The position numbers and the translations under genes were made by a program. A stretch of DNA of 49,367 nucleotides from Oscillospiraceae bacterium. Lineage in GTDB: Bacteria; Bacillota; Clostridia; Oscillospirales; Oscillospiraceae. The stretch's first letter is position 1; each line of letters opens with the position of its first letter. Of this stretch, positions 9,401-17,440 are shown one piece after another. The notes below the pieces were generated by a model. That model saw only the letters and a list, made by a program, of their open reading frames with translations. It ran no database searches and had not been told where the DNA came from. The stretch spans positions 1-49,367 of the forward strand of contig JAFTGE010000030.1 of NCBI GenBank assembly GCA_017458085.1, read 5' to 3'.

Positions 9401-10386
9401 TAAAAGACCTTGAACTGCCGCTCGGAAATCGCTTTGTGGAAGTCCTCCAACAGCTGCTCATCGTAGATCTCCGCTTCGTGCAGGGCGCTGTCATAAAAGG
9501 CAATGGTTTTGGAGAAGCTGCCGCGCACCGTGTCGGCGGCGAGCTTGGCCCGGTCAAAGCGGCGCTCGATGTCAATGCTCTTGTCGACATCGGAGTACAC
9601 GCCCATGCGCAGACGCACGCGGTTGATGGCCGTCTCATCCCCGGCCAGGCCCACGGAGGCGTTCTCCAGGATCGCCTTATAGTCGTCGCGGTGCGGGCAA
9701 TAGACCATAAAGGTATCGCTTTCACGGCGGCAGACGATCCCGCCGGAATCGCGCACCATCTCGCGCACCTTCTCCCCGATGCGGCGCAGCACCTGGTCGC
9801 CGTAGGCCTTGCCGTAACGCTCGTTGATCATATGGAAGTGGTTGACGTCAACAACGATGGCGTCCATGTTCATATCCTTATGGTGCTGATCGTACTGCTC
9901 GGCATAGCGATAGAAGTATTCGCGGTTATACAGCCCCGTCAGACTGTCGCGCTCGGTGCTGTTGATGATCTGCCGGTCCTCGGACAGCTCGATCGTACGG
10001 CGCACGCGGGCGGTGATCACCTCGGGCTGATTGTAGGGCTTCGGAATGAAATCGATGGCGCCGAAGCGCAGGCTCTCCACCTCCGCGCTGGCCTCCGAGG
10101 TCATGACAATCACCGGAATATGGGCCAGCTCCGGCGTGTTGCGGATATGCTTGAGCACTTCCATGCCGTTCATGTCCGGCATGAGCAGGTCAAGCAGAAC
10201 CAGCGACAGGATCTCGTGATATTCTTCGATCATCTGCACGGCCTGTGTGCCGTCCGCCGCATAGATCAACTCGTAGTCCTGTGCAAGAATGTTGCCAAGA
10301 ATCTCCCGGTTGATCAGCTCGTCGTCCACCACCAGAATCAGCCGTTTGCCGTTGACCGCGAAGAATTTCAGATGCTCTTTCGGCAT
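6484..10386 (-). CDS. Large c-di-GMP signalling hub: receiver, degenerate GGDEF, EAL, four PAS-like repeats, GGDEF
   Basis: A 1300-residue soluble protein. Residues ~14-130 are a response-regulator receiver (VVDDE, phospho-acceptor Asp66 in LLDLLMPD, Lys116 in FIPKP). A GGDEF-like domain follows, but its active loop reads RRESDTF, so it is probably catalytically dead. An EAL phosphodiesterase domain comes next with its key residues (AEALVRW, SVNVSR, LEITES, DDFGTGYSS, AEGVET, QGYYFSRP). Then come four tandem ~125-residue PAS-like repeats, each opening with IA-A-L plus IYY-V-x-T and ending HIVIG. A last GGDEF domain has RIGGDEF intact. The ATG at 10386 sits 10 bases after AAAGGAG; an upstream TTG has no room for a ribosome site. 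It probably balances synthesis and breakdown of c-di-GMP for the pilus genes downstream. Confidence 0.92.
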   Translation of the reverse strand: MPKEHLKFFAVNGKRLILVVDDELINREILGNILAQDYELIYAADGTQAVQMIEEYHEILSLVLLDLLMPDMNGMEVLKHIRNTPELAHIPVIVMTSEASAEVESLRFGAIDFIPKPYNQPEVITARVRRTIELSEDRQIINSTERDSLTGLYNREYFYRYAEQYDQHHKDMNMDAIVVDVNHFHMINERYGKAYGDQVLRRIGEKVREMVRDSGGIVCRRESDTFMVYCPHRDDYKAILENASVGLAGDETAINRVRLRMGVYSDVDKSIDIERRFDRAKLAADTVRGSFSKTIAFYDSALHEAEIYDEQLLEDFHKAISERQFKVFYQPKFDIRPEIPVLASAEALVRWKHPKLGMISPGVFIPLFENNGLIQQLDAFVWREAAAQIRDWKQRFDLVVPVSVNVSRVDLYDPNLIDTLQALMEEFELLPSEFLLEITESAYTQDSVQIIETVNRLRSLGFQIEMDDFGTGYSSLNMISSLPIDALKLDMHFIRSAFAARKDTRMLEVIIDIADYLSVPVIAEGVETEEQLLALKAMGCDLVQGYYFSRPIPAPEYEIFIAERCKTFNVTAGLLTGRRSGGEEPAPVELNLGKIAHALSAGFESIYYVDVENDHYVEFSSQGKYEDLQIQRSGADFFAETQDNIPRVVYKEDQTRLALSMQKETLLAQLVGGRHFSITYRLVIEGVPTYYNLKAVSAQTRGNHHIVIGLSNVDEQMQDALNAEEPEDRYSEFITIAQALSNDFESVYYIDVNSDAYTYYTAQGDYEDLEIRLKGIHFFQEAQENLLQVVHPEDQQKVSDALNKELLLPALEKRGTMTVVYRLMIDGTPTYYSMKIVRSENDDHHIVIGIANVAAQMAEQVQQETVSYSRIAQALAQDYYTIYYVNTETERFIEYKIQGPSHALTLERMGEGFFDDCKRSIPMAVVPEDQEKALAAFDRETLLNELADGHVFSIAYRLIIDGTAVYTSLKALRLADDDKHIVIGLSDIDAQMKKQNEYEEAKRANVTYGSIAEALSQDYFSIYYVDTETDRFIEYSAHDEYRELNIEKGGDDFFNTSRRNILRVVYPEDREKIGNAIIKENLLAELEKSGIFTINYRLMFGSTPTWVSMKATRMEDRTDPHIVIGVSNIDAQMKREEELGAARALANRDALTGVKSKHAYVENEGIMNERLNAGTQEPFAMAVCDLNGLKTVNDTQGHAAGDRYIQDASRIICNTFKHSPVFRIGGDEFVAILRGQDYENRAQLLADLEALDRENKESGRVVIACGLSEFVAGQDSCVADVFKRADERMYRNKAALKETR

Positions 10387-10611
10387 TGCCCTCAAACTCC
10401 TTTACACACGTGCAAAATGCATATATTCTCTGCGCCGGGACAGGCATAACCCACCCCAGTGTATCAATCATCATTAAATATTATACATAAAATTGGAATG
10501 AATTCAACTGTTGGCACACAGTTTTTCTCACAGAAAAACAGCACCCGTGCTATTCCATCATAGCGCTCCATCCCTTTCAACGGCTTTTCCCATTTCTCCG
10601 TTAAGACTCTC

Positions 10612-10640
10612 TTGATTTGCACCCGCGATTTCCCTATAAT
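10612..10640 (+). promoter_or_regulatory. Sigma-A type promoter of the sucrose genes
   Basis: TTGATT (10612-10617), a 17-bp spacer and TATAAT (10635-10640) lie 31 bp upstream of the amylosucrase ATG. This is a close match to the sigma-70 consensus. The rest of the 285-bp divergent region (10387-10671) is AT-rich, and I see no other clear site in it. Confidence 0.75.
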
Positions 10641-10671
10641 AGAGTTGTATCAAACAGGGAGGACGCACGGA

Positions 10672-12537
10672 ATGAACAAACAGACCTGGGAACGCGATTT
10701 TTCCGAGCGCTATGCGCGGCACGAAAACGAATTGCAACAGCTCTACCGGGAGCTGTATTCCGGCGATACAGCCGCTTACGCTTCCTTTGAGCAGATGCTC
10801 CGCCGCATGTGGCTTCAGCGGCCGGAGCCGCTGCGCGCCCTGGATCTGAGCCGCGAGGCCGATCCCCGCTGGTACAAGGGGCATGACCTGGTGGGCATGC
10901 TCATGTACGTCAGGGCCTTTGCCGGGACGCTCAACGGCGTACGGGAGCGGCTGGATTATATCCAGGATTGCGGCGTCAACTATCTGCATCTGATGCCGCT
11001 TCTCGAATCCCCCGAGGGCCGCAGCGACGGCGGCTATGCCGTTTCCGATTTCCGAAGGGTGCAGCCTGAGCTCGGCACCATGGAGGATCTGGCCGCGCTG
11101 GCGGAGGACTGCCACAGGCGCGGCATCGCCGTATGCCTCGACTTTGTGATGAACCACACCAGCGAGGATCATGCCTGGGCCAGGGCCGCCCGCGCCGGGG
11201 ATTTGCAGGCGCAGAGCCGCTATTTTTTCTATGATACCTGGGACATCCCCAACCGCTTTGAGCAGAGCGTTCCCCAGGTTTTCCCCACCACCGCGCCGGG
11301 CAACTTCACCTGGTGCGAGGAAGCGGGCAAGGTGGTCATGACCACCTTCTATCCCTATCAGTGGGACTTAAACTATGCCAACCCCGCAGTCTTCAATGAC
11401 ATGACGGAGAACATGCTTTTCCTCTGCAACCAGGGCGTGGACATTATCCGCCTGGATGCCGTGCCCTACATTTGGAAGGAGCTTGGCACCAACTGCCGTA
11501 ACCTTCCCCAGGTACATAAACTGGTGCGCATGATGCGCATGGTGTGCGAGATCGTGTGCCCCGGCACGCTCCTGCTGGGCGAGGTGGTCATGGAGCCGAG
11601 CAAGGTGGTCCCCTATTTCGGTACGGTGGAAAAGCCGGAGTGCCACCTGCTCTATAATGTCACCACCATGGCCAGCACCTGGCACACCGTGGCAACCAAG
11701 GACGTCAGGCTCCTGCAGCATCAGCTCTCACAGGTGTTCGCCCTGCCGGGAGAATACAGCTTCCTCAACTATCTGCGCTGCCACGACGACATCGGCTGGG
11801 GGCTGGACTACCCCTATCTGGCCCGCTTCGGTGTTAACGAGGTCGCCCACAAGCGCTACCTGAACGACTACCTGACCGGCAACTGGTTTGGCAGCCCCGC
11901 AAGAGGGGAACTTTACAACAACGATCCCCGCCTGGGCGACGCCCGTCTCTGCGGCACCACAGCCTCGCTTTGCGGCGTACAGGCCGCCCTGGAACAGGAT
12001 AACGGCTACATGCTCGACTGGTCGCTGCGGCTGGACGTGATGCTGCACGCATACATGTTTACCCTCAGCGGCATCCCTGTGCTTTACAGCGGCGACGAGA
12101 TCGCCCAGCGCAACGATAACGGCTATCATGACGACCCGCTCAAGGCCGCCGACAGCCGCTTTCTCCACCGCGGCGATCTGGATTGGCAGGCCGCCGAAAA
12201 GCGCCACGATCCCGGCACCGTGGAGGGCCGGGTCTTCACCTCGCTGCGCCGCCTCGAGGAGCTCCGCCGGGAGCACCGTGTCTTCGACGCGGGGGCCGAC
12301 GTATGGCTTTTGCTGACCGGAGACGACAATGTACTTGGCATCGGCCGCTATTATAAGGGGGAAAAGCTGGCGGCCCTGTTTAACTTCTCCGACGGCGAAC
12401 GCTGCGTGCCCGTCAACACACCGGGGAGCTTCCGCAATCTCCTCACCGGCCAGGCCGTTGACAAGGCCGGCGTCACCCTCTGGCCGGGAGACTTTGTATG
12501 GCTGATCTGTGCGTTTGAAACGGAGGCGCAGGCATGA
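10672..12537 (+). CDS. Amylosucrase-like GH13 glucosyltransferase/hydrolase
   Basis: A 621-residue retaining glycoside hydrolase, close to the ~630 residues of amylosucrases (GH13_4) and longer than sucrose phosphorylases. The catalytic residues of the clan are in place: nucleophile Asp262 in RLDAVPYIWK, acid/base Glu304 in LLGEVV and Asp373 in CHDDIGW. GGYAVSDFR and DFVMNHTS are the usual conserved barrel strands. The N-terminal helical stretch also fits amylosucrase. Start is the ATG at 10672 after AGGGAGGACG. It overlaps the HAD gene by four bases and precedes a sucrose-type PTS, so sucrose is the likely substrate. It may split it by hydrolysis or transfer glucose to glucan; sequence alone cannot decide. 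Confidence 0.85.
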   Translation: MNKQTWERDFSERYARHENELQQLYRELYSGDTAAYASFEQMLRRMWLQRPEPLRALDLSREADPRWYKGHDLVGMLMYVRAFAGTLNGVRERLDYIQDCGVNYLHLMPLLESPEGRSDGGYAVSDFRRVQPELGTMEDLAALAEDCHRRGIAVCLDFVMNHTSEDHAWARAARAGDLQAQSRYFFYDTWDIPNRFEQSVPQVFPTTAPGNFTWCEEAGKVVMTTFYPYQWDLNYANPAVFNDMTENMLFLCNQGVDIIRLDAVPYIWKELGTNCRNLPQVHKLVRMMRMVCEIVCPGTLLLGEVVMEPSKVVPYFGTVEKPECHLLYNVTTMASTWHTVATKDVRLLQHQLSQVFALPGEYSFLNYLRCHDDIGWGLDYPYLARFGVNEVAHKRYLNDYLTGNWFGSPARGELYNNDPRLGDARLCGTTASLCGVQAALEQDNGYMLDWSLRLDVMLHAYMFTLSGIPVLYSGDEIAQRNDNGYHDDPLKAADSRFLHRGDLDWQAAEKRHDPGTVEGRVFTSLRRLEELRREHRVFDAGADVWLLLTGDDNVLGIGRYYKGEKLAALFNFSDGERCVPVNTPGSFRNLLTGQAVDKAGVTLWPGDFVWLICAFETEAQA

Positions 12538-13379
12538 ACAGGAAACTGATCTTTCTGGATATCGACGGCACGCTGACCCCGCCGGGCAGCAACGATCCGC
12601 CCGCAAGCGCCGTGGACGCCATCCGCCGCGCGCAGATGGCCGGGCATTTGATCTTTCTCTGCACCGGGCGCAATCCCGATATGCTCACTCCCCTGCTGCG
12701 CTTCGGCTTTGACGGCGTGATCGCCAGCAGCGGCGGCTATGTGACGCTGGGAAACCGGGTGCTGTACGATTGCCCCATGACAGACGCACAGCGGGAGACC
12801 GCCATGCGGCTGTTTGGGGAGCAGGGCGTTTACCGCACGGTGGAGGCCCTGGACGGCAGCTTCTGCGACGAGGGATTGGCCGAGTTTCTCAGACAGAGCT
12901 CCGGCGGCAACAGCGAGCTTGTCCGCTGGCGCAAGGCGCTGGAGAAGGATCTGAACATCCGGCCCATGGCGGAATACGACGGGCGGCCGATTTATAAGGT
13001 GGTCTTCATGTGTCGGGAGTTGGAGCAGCTTGCCCCCGCCATTGAGGCCCTGGAGCAGGACTTTTTCTTCCTGGTGCAGGATATGGCTGCCGCCAACTGT
13101 CTCAACGGAGAGCTGGTCAACCGGAAGTTTGACAAGGGCAGCGGCGTCAGGCGTATTGCAGAGGCGCTGGGCGCTTCGTTGGAGGATACCATCGGCTTTG
13201 GCGACAGCATGAACGACCTGGAGATGATCCAGACCGTCGGCACCGGCGTCTGCATGGCAAACGGCAGCCCCAACCTGAAAAAATTCAGCACAATGGTCTG
13301 TCCCGCCGTGGAGGAAGACGGTCTGGCCCGGGGCTTTGAGGCGCTGGGTTTGGTGGAAAGCACCAAATTTGAAGGCTGA
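12534..13379 (+). CDS. Cof-type HAD-IIB phosphatase
   Basis: A 281-residue cytoplasmic sugar-phosphate phosphatase of the HAD-IIB group. Motif I is FLDIDGT (Asp9, Asp11), motif II CTGR, motif III Lys in FDKGSG and motif IV GFGDSMNDLEM. The long insert between motifs II and III is the IIB cap. The start codon overlaps the amylosucrase stop (ATGA), so the two are translationally coupled. In this context it could dephosphorylate sucrose-6-phosphate delivered by the PTS. That is inference, since Cof-type enzymes are often broad in specificity. Confidence 0.85.
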   Translation: MNRKLIFLDIDGTLTPPGSNDPPASAVDAIRRAQMAGHLIFLCTGRNPDMLTPLLRFGFDGVIASSGGYVTLGNRVLYDCPMTDAQRETAMRLFGEQGVYRTVEALDGSFCDEGLAEFLRQSSGGNSELVRWRKALEKDLNIRPMAEYDGRPIYKVVFMCRELEQLAPAIEALEQDFFFLVQDMAAANCLNGELVNRKFDKGSGVRRIAEALGASLEDTIGFGDSMNDLEMIQTVGTGVCMANGSPNLKKFSTMVCPAVEEDGLARGFEALGLVESTKFEG

Positions 13380-13407
13380 TTTTTTACTTCAAGATTTTGA
13401 ATTGTCA

Positions 13408-13436
13408 TTGCCTTTGTTAAGAATTTATTGTATGAT
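13408..13436 (+). promoter_or_regulatory. Probable promoter of the PTS gene
   Basis: TTGCCT (13408-13413), 17-bp spacer, TATGAT (13431-13436). It is followed by a GC-rich hairpin in the leader and then the ribosome site. Confidence 0.5.
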
Positions 13437-13447
13437 TGTACTGATAA

Positions 13448-13473
13448 AGCGGTCGCCCGTCCGGACGGCCGCT
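13448..13473 (+). promoter_or_regulatory. GC-rich hairpin in the leader of the PTS gene
   Basis: An interrupted inverted repeat: AGCGG ... CCGTCC meets GGACGG ... CCGCT, just before GGAGAAAAGGAG. There is no run of T after it, so it is not a standard terminator. It could be a leader structure or operator that regulates the PTS gene. Confidence 0.4.
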
Positions 13474-13499
13474 ATTTGGAGAAAAGGAGAAGTTTGATT

Positions 13500-15341
13500 A
13501 TGGCACTCGACTACCGCAAGTGCGCTGAAGAGATCTTTTCCCACCTGGGTGGAAAGGATAATATCATCAGTGCGGCACACTGCGCCACGCGCCTTCGCCT
13601 CGTGATTGCCGACAACAGCAAGATCGACACCAAAGCCCTGGAAGAGGTGGAAGGTGTCAAGGGTCTGTTTGATTCCAACGGTCAGCTGCAGCTGATCATT
13701 GGCACCGGCACCGTCAACAAGGTCTATGACGAGTTCCTCGCCGTCACCGGCCTCACCGCCGCGACCAAGGCCGACGTCAAGGCTGCCGCTGCCTCGCGCA
13801 TGCCGCTCTGGAAAAAGATTCTGAAAACCCCCGGCGACGTGTTCGTCCCCATCCTGCCCGCCATTGTGGCCTCCGGCCTGATGATGGGTCTCGTGGAAGC
13901 GATTCCCAAGTTCTGGCCCGCCTTCGGTCTGAGCGACTGGTATTCCTTCCTTGACCTCGTGGCCAACACGGCCTTCGCCCTGCTGCCCGTGCTGGTGGCC
14001 ATCAGCGCCGCACGCGTCTTCGGCGGCAATATCTTCCTCGGCGCCGTCATCGGCCTGATGATGGTCCATCCCGCACTCATCAACGCCTGGACCGTCGGCA
14101 ATTACGCCCCCGGCGAGATTCCCACCTGGCACCTGTTCTTCTTCAACGTTCAGCAGGTCGGCTATCAGGGGCACGTCATTCCGGTCATTCTGGCAGTACT
14201 GCTGATGTCCACGGTGGAGAAATGGCTGCATAAGAAGGTGCCCGAGATGATCGACCTGTTCGTCACCCCGCTGTGCACCGTGCTGATCACCTCCTTCATC
14301 ACCTTCACCATCATCGGCCCCGTCTTCTCCATCCTCGAAAACTGGGTGCTGGCCGGCGCCAAGTGGCTGGCAAGCTCCCTGTTCGGCGCGGTCGTTATGG
14401 GCGCGATCTACCCGCTGACCGTGGTTATGGGTCTGCACCACATGTACAACGTCATCGAGGCCGGCATGATCGCCCAGACCGGGCTCAACACCTGGATGCC
14501 CATCGCCTCCGCCGCAAACTTTGCCCAGTTCGGCGCCTGCCTTGCGGTGGCTCTGAAGGTCAAGAACCAGAAGACCAAGTCTGTCGCGCTGCCCTCCTCC
14601 CTCTCCGCCTCCCTCGGCATCACCGAACCCGCCATCTTCGGTATCAACTTCCGCTTCATGAAGCCCTTTATCTGCGGCATGGTCGGCGGCGCGGTCGGCT
14701 CCCTGTTCGGCGCGCTGTTCAAGCTCGGCGCCCCCGTCTACGGCGTTACCGGCATCCCCGCTATCCCCGCAGTCAATAACGTTCCCCTGTATCTGGTCGA
14801 GCTGCTCATCTCCGCCGGCGTCGCCGGTGTGCTCACCTGGATCATCTGGAAGGAGGACGCCCCCGCAAAGAAGGCCGAGTCCGCCCCCGAGGAACCCGCT
14901 GAGCCCATGCCCTCTGTTGTCCGCTGCGCCGCCGGTGAGCTGCTGCAGCCGGCCAGGGGCAAGGTCATCGCCCGCGAGGACATCCCCGACGACACCTTCG
15001 CCATGGGAATTCTCGGCGACGGCATCGGCGTTGAACCGACCGACGGCATCGTTGTCGCACCCTTCGACGGCACTGTGACCTCCGTGTTCGACACCAAGCA
15101 CGCCGTCACGCTGGAGAAAAACGGTATGGAGGTTTTGATCCATATCGGCGTCAACACCGTGAACATGCAGGGCGACGGCTTCACCGCCTTTGTGTCCGAG
15201 GGCGATGAGGTCAAGGCCGGGCAGAAGCTGCTGGGCTTCGACAGCGCCAAAATCAAGGCCGCCGGTTACAGCGACTGCGTGGTCATGCTGCTGACCAACT
15301 CCGACGATCTGGAAGGCGTGGAGTGCGGTCTGAAAGAGTAA
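13500..15341 (+). CDS. scrA: Sucrose-type PTS permease, EIIBCA fusion
   Basis: A 613-residue membrane transporter that imports and phosphorylates a sugar. EIIB (about 1-85) has the phospho-Cys in AAHCATRLRL. EIIC (about 105-450) has many helices, with FNVQQVGYQG, GLHHMYN and GITEPAIFG, which match sucrose-family EIIC by recollection. EIIA (about 480-613) has DGIVVAPFDG and the active His in VLIHIGVNTV. The true start is the ATG at 13500 after AAAGGAGAAG; the reading frame runs further upstream by chance. Sucrose specificity is supported by the amylosucrase-like neighbour. Trehalose is a less likely alternative because trehalose EIIB signatures differ. Confidence 0.82.
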   Translation: MALDYRKCAEEIFSHLGGKDNIISAAHCATRLRLVIADNSKIDTKALEEVEGVKGLFDSNGQLQLIIGTGTVNKVYDEFLAVTGLTAATKADVKAAAASRMPLWKKILKTPGDVFVPILPAIVASGLMMGLVEAIPKFWPAFGLSDWYSFLDLVANTAFALLPVLVAISAARVFGGNIFLGAVIGLMMVHPALINAWTVGNYAPGEIPTWHLFFFNVQQVGYQGHVIPVILAVLLMSTVEKWLHKKVPEMIDLFVTPLCTVLITSFITFTIIGPVFSILENWVLAGAKWLASSLFGAVVMGAIYPLTVVMGLHHMYNVIEAGMIAQTGLNTWMPIASAANFAQFGACLAVALKVKNQKTKSVALPSSLSASLGITEPAIFGINFRFMKPFICGMVGGAVGSLFGALFKLGAPVYGVTGIPAIPAVNNVPLYLVELLISAGVAGVLTWIIWKEDAPAKKAESAPEEPAEPMPSVVRCAAGELLQPARGKVIAREDIPDDTFAMGILGDGIGVEPTDGIVVAPFDGTVTSVFDTKHAVTLEKNGMEVLIHIGVNTVNMQGDGFTAFVSEGDEVKAGQKLLGFDSAKIKAAGYSDCVVMLLTNSDDLEGVECGLKE

Positions 15342-15375
15342 TCCATTCAAATTCAATATAACTGGAGGAAGCAAC

Positions 15376-15636
15376 ATGAAATCTTTTGAGTACACCATTA
15401 CCGATCCCGTGGGTATTCACGCCCGTCCCGCCGGCCTGCTGGTCAAGGAGATCAAGGGCTATTCCGGCTCCACCGTCACGCTGACCAAGGGCGACAAGTC
15501 CGTCAACGCTCTCAAGCTGATGGCCATTATGCAGATGGGCATTAAACAGGGCGACACCGTTTCCGTTTCCGTCGAAGGCGGGGACGAGGAAGCCGTGGCC
15601 GCCGCCATCGAAGCCTTCTTCAAGGCAAACCTTTGA
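15376..15636 (+). CDS. ptsH: HPr phosphocarrier protein lacking the regulatory serine
   Basis: An 86-residue HPr that passes phosphate from enzyme I to EIIA. The active His15 lies in GIHARPAGLLV. In Firmicutes HPr, Ser46 lies in VNxKSIMGVM; here the aligned segment is VNALKLMAIM with Lys47 at the serine position, so HPr kinase could not phosphorylate the usual site. It follows the PTS gene by 34 bp with its own ribosome site (TGGAGGAA) and is followed by a strong hairpin terminator before enzyme I. Confidence 0.93.
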   Translation: MKSFEYTITDPVGIHARPAGLLVKEIKGYSGSTVTLTKGDKSVNALKLMAIMQMGIKQGDTVSVSVEGGDEEAVAAAIEAFFKANL

Positions 15637-15646
15637 TCCAACTGAT

Positions 15647-15685
15647 AAAGATACGGCTGCCCCGGCGACAGCCGTATCTTTCTAT
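15647..15685 (+). terminator. Rho-independent terminator or attenuator between HPr and enzyme I
   Basis: Arms AAGATACGGCTG (15648-15659) and CAGCCGTATCTT (15669-15680) form a 12-bp perfect stem, followed by TCTATCT. It probably lowers transcription into enzyme I relative to HPr. Confidence 0.7.
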
Positions 15686-15709
15686 CTGCTATATGAAAGG
15701 AGCAACACC

Positions 15710-17389
15710 ATGATTTCGATCCAGGGTAAGGGCGTCTCCACCGGCGTCGCCGCGGGTCCCCTTTATTTCTATCAGAGAGCAAAGAGCACCATCCGCCGCT
15801 ACGAGGTCGCGGACCGCGAGGCCGAATGGGAACGCTTCAAGGCAGCGCAGGCCAAGGCGATCGATCAGCTGGGCGTGCTGGCCGAGAAAGCCAGAGCGGA
15901 AGCCGGCGACGAGGCCGCGCTGCTCTTTGAGACGCACCAGATGATGGCCGAGGATATGGACTACGAGGAGGCCATCGAGGGCTTCATCAAGGAGTCCGGC
16001 CTCAACGCCGAGGCTGCCGTCACCGACGCCGGGGCCATACAAGCCGACGCCTTCGCCGCCATGGACGACGACTACTTCAAAGCCCGCGCCGCCGACGTGA
16101 AGGATATCTCCGGCCGCATCGTGGGCATTCTCTGCGGCGTGGTGCAGGGCGGCATCGACTCCGATGTGCCCGTCGTCCTCGCTGCCGACGATCTGGCCCC
16201 CAGCGAAACCGTGCAGCTGGACAAGTCCAAGATACTGGGCTTCATCACCTCCGGCGGCTCCGGCTCCAGCCACACCGCCATCCTCGCCCGCACCATGGGC
16301 ATCCCCGCTATCATCGGCGTGGGCGACCAGCTCAAGAGTGAGTACGAGGGCCGCGAGGTCATCGTAGACGGCGGCACCGGCAGCGTGGTCATCGACGCCG
16401 ATGAGGAGACCCGCGAGCGCCTGATGAAAAAGCGCGCCGAGCTTATCAAGCGCCAGGAGCTGCTCAACCAGCTCAAGGGCCAGCCCAATGTCTCCAAGGA
16501 TGGACACGAGGTCCGAATCTATTGCAATATCGGTAATCCCGAGGACGTGCACGCCGTGCTGGAAAACGACGGCGGCGGCATCGGCCTGTTCCGCAGTGAA
16601 TTCCTGTATCTCAACTGCGACGATTATCCCACCGAGGATTACCAGTTTGAGGCGTACAAGAAGGTGCTCAGCGATATGGGCGGCAAAGAAGTCGTCATCC
16701 GCACGCTGGACATCGGCGCAGACAAGATGATCGAATATTTCCAGCTCCCCAAGGAGGAGAACCCCGCCCTCGGCAACCGCGCCCTGCGCATCTGCCTGAA
16801 CCGGCCGGAGATCTTCCGCACCCAGCTGCGCGCCCTGTACCGTGCCTCCGCCTACGGTAAGCTCTCCATCATGTTCCCGATGGTCGCCTCCGTGTGGGAA
16901 GTCAAGGAGGCCAAAAAGATGTGCGAGTCCGTCAAGGCCGAGCTCACCGCCGAGGGTATCCCCTTCTCTGACGACGTGGACGTGGGCATCATGATCGAGA
17001 CCCCCGCCGCTGCGGTCATCAGCGACCGGCTGGCCAAGGTGGTGGACTTTTTCTCCATCGGCACCAACGACCTGACTCAGTACACCCTGGCCTGTGACCG
17101 GCAGAACAATGACCTGGGCCGCTTCTTCAACGCCCATCATCCCGCCGTGCTGCGGCTGATCAAGCTGGTGGCGGAAAACGCCCACAAGGAGGGCATCTGG
17201 TGCGGCATCTGCGGCGAGCTGGGCGCCGATCTTGAGCTGACGGAGACCTTCCTTTCCATCGGCATTGACGAGCTGTCTGTCTCCCCGCGCTCCGTGCTGC
17301 CCCTCAGACAGAAGGTACGCGAGACCGAGGTTGCCGCTGTCAAGGAAAAATTGATCGACGACCTCATGAGCGACATGAACACCCTCTAA
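15710..17389 (+). CDS. ptsI: PTS enzyme I (PEP-protein phosphotransferase)
   Basis: A 559-residue cytoplasmic enzyme that takes phosphate from PEP and hands it to HPr. The phospho-His is about residue 188 in GSSHTAILART. The C-terminal PEP-binding barrel shows GIGLFRSEFLY, IRTLDIGADK, GNRALR, MFPMVAS, IMIETPAA, FFSIGTNDLTQY and the catalytic Cys segment WCGICGELG. The length is near the family's usual ~570. The ATG at 15710 follows AAAGGAGCAA. It shares a region with HPr and the PTS permease, giving a complete phosphorelay. Confidence 0.95.
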   Translation: MISIQGKGVSTGVAAGPLYFYQRAKSTIRRYEVADREAEWERFKAAQAKAIDQLGVLAEKARAEAGDEAALLFETHQMMAEDMDYEEAIEGFIKESGLNAEAAVTDAGAIQADAFAAMDDDYFKARAADVKDISGRIVGILCGVVQGGIDSDVPVVLAADDLAPSETVQLDKSKILGFITSGGSGSSHTAILARTMGIPAIIGVGDQLKSEYEGREVIVDGGTGSVVIDADEETRERLMKKRAELIKRQELLNQLKGQPNVSKDGHEVRIYCNIGNPEDVHAVLENDGGGIGLFRSEFLYLNCDDYPTEDYQFEAYKKVLSDMGGKEVVIRTLDIGADKMIEYFQLPKEENPALGNRALRICLNRPEIFRTQLRALYRASAYGKLSIMFPMVASVWEVKEAKKMCESVKAELTAEGIPFSDDVDVGIMIETPAAAVISDRLAKVVDFFSIGTNDLTQYTLACDRQNNDLGRFFNAHHPAVLRLIKLVAENAHKEGIWCGICGELGADLELTETFLSIGIDELSVSPRSVLPLRQKVRETEVAAVKEKLIDDLMSDMNTL

Positions 17390-17397
17390 ACCGCGAA

Positions 17398-17434
17398 AGG
17401 GCTGCCGCAGTCGCGCGGCAGCCCTGCCTTCTAT
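17398..17434 (+). terminator. Terminator after enzyme I
   Basis: AGGGCTGCCGC (17398-17408) pairs with GCGGCAGCCCT (17415-17425), followed by GCCTTCTATTT. The next gene starts only 15 bp after the stem. Confidence 0.7.
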
Positions 17435-17440
17435 TTGCCT

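Noticed and set aside
13425-15398. 657-codon open frame on the minus strand
   Set aside because: It is antisense to the PTS permease, is low-complexity (Gly, Asp, His, Gln-rich) and lacks any domain.
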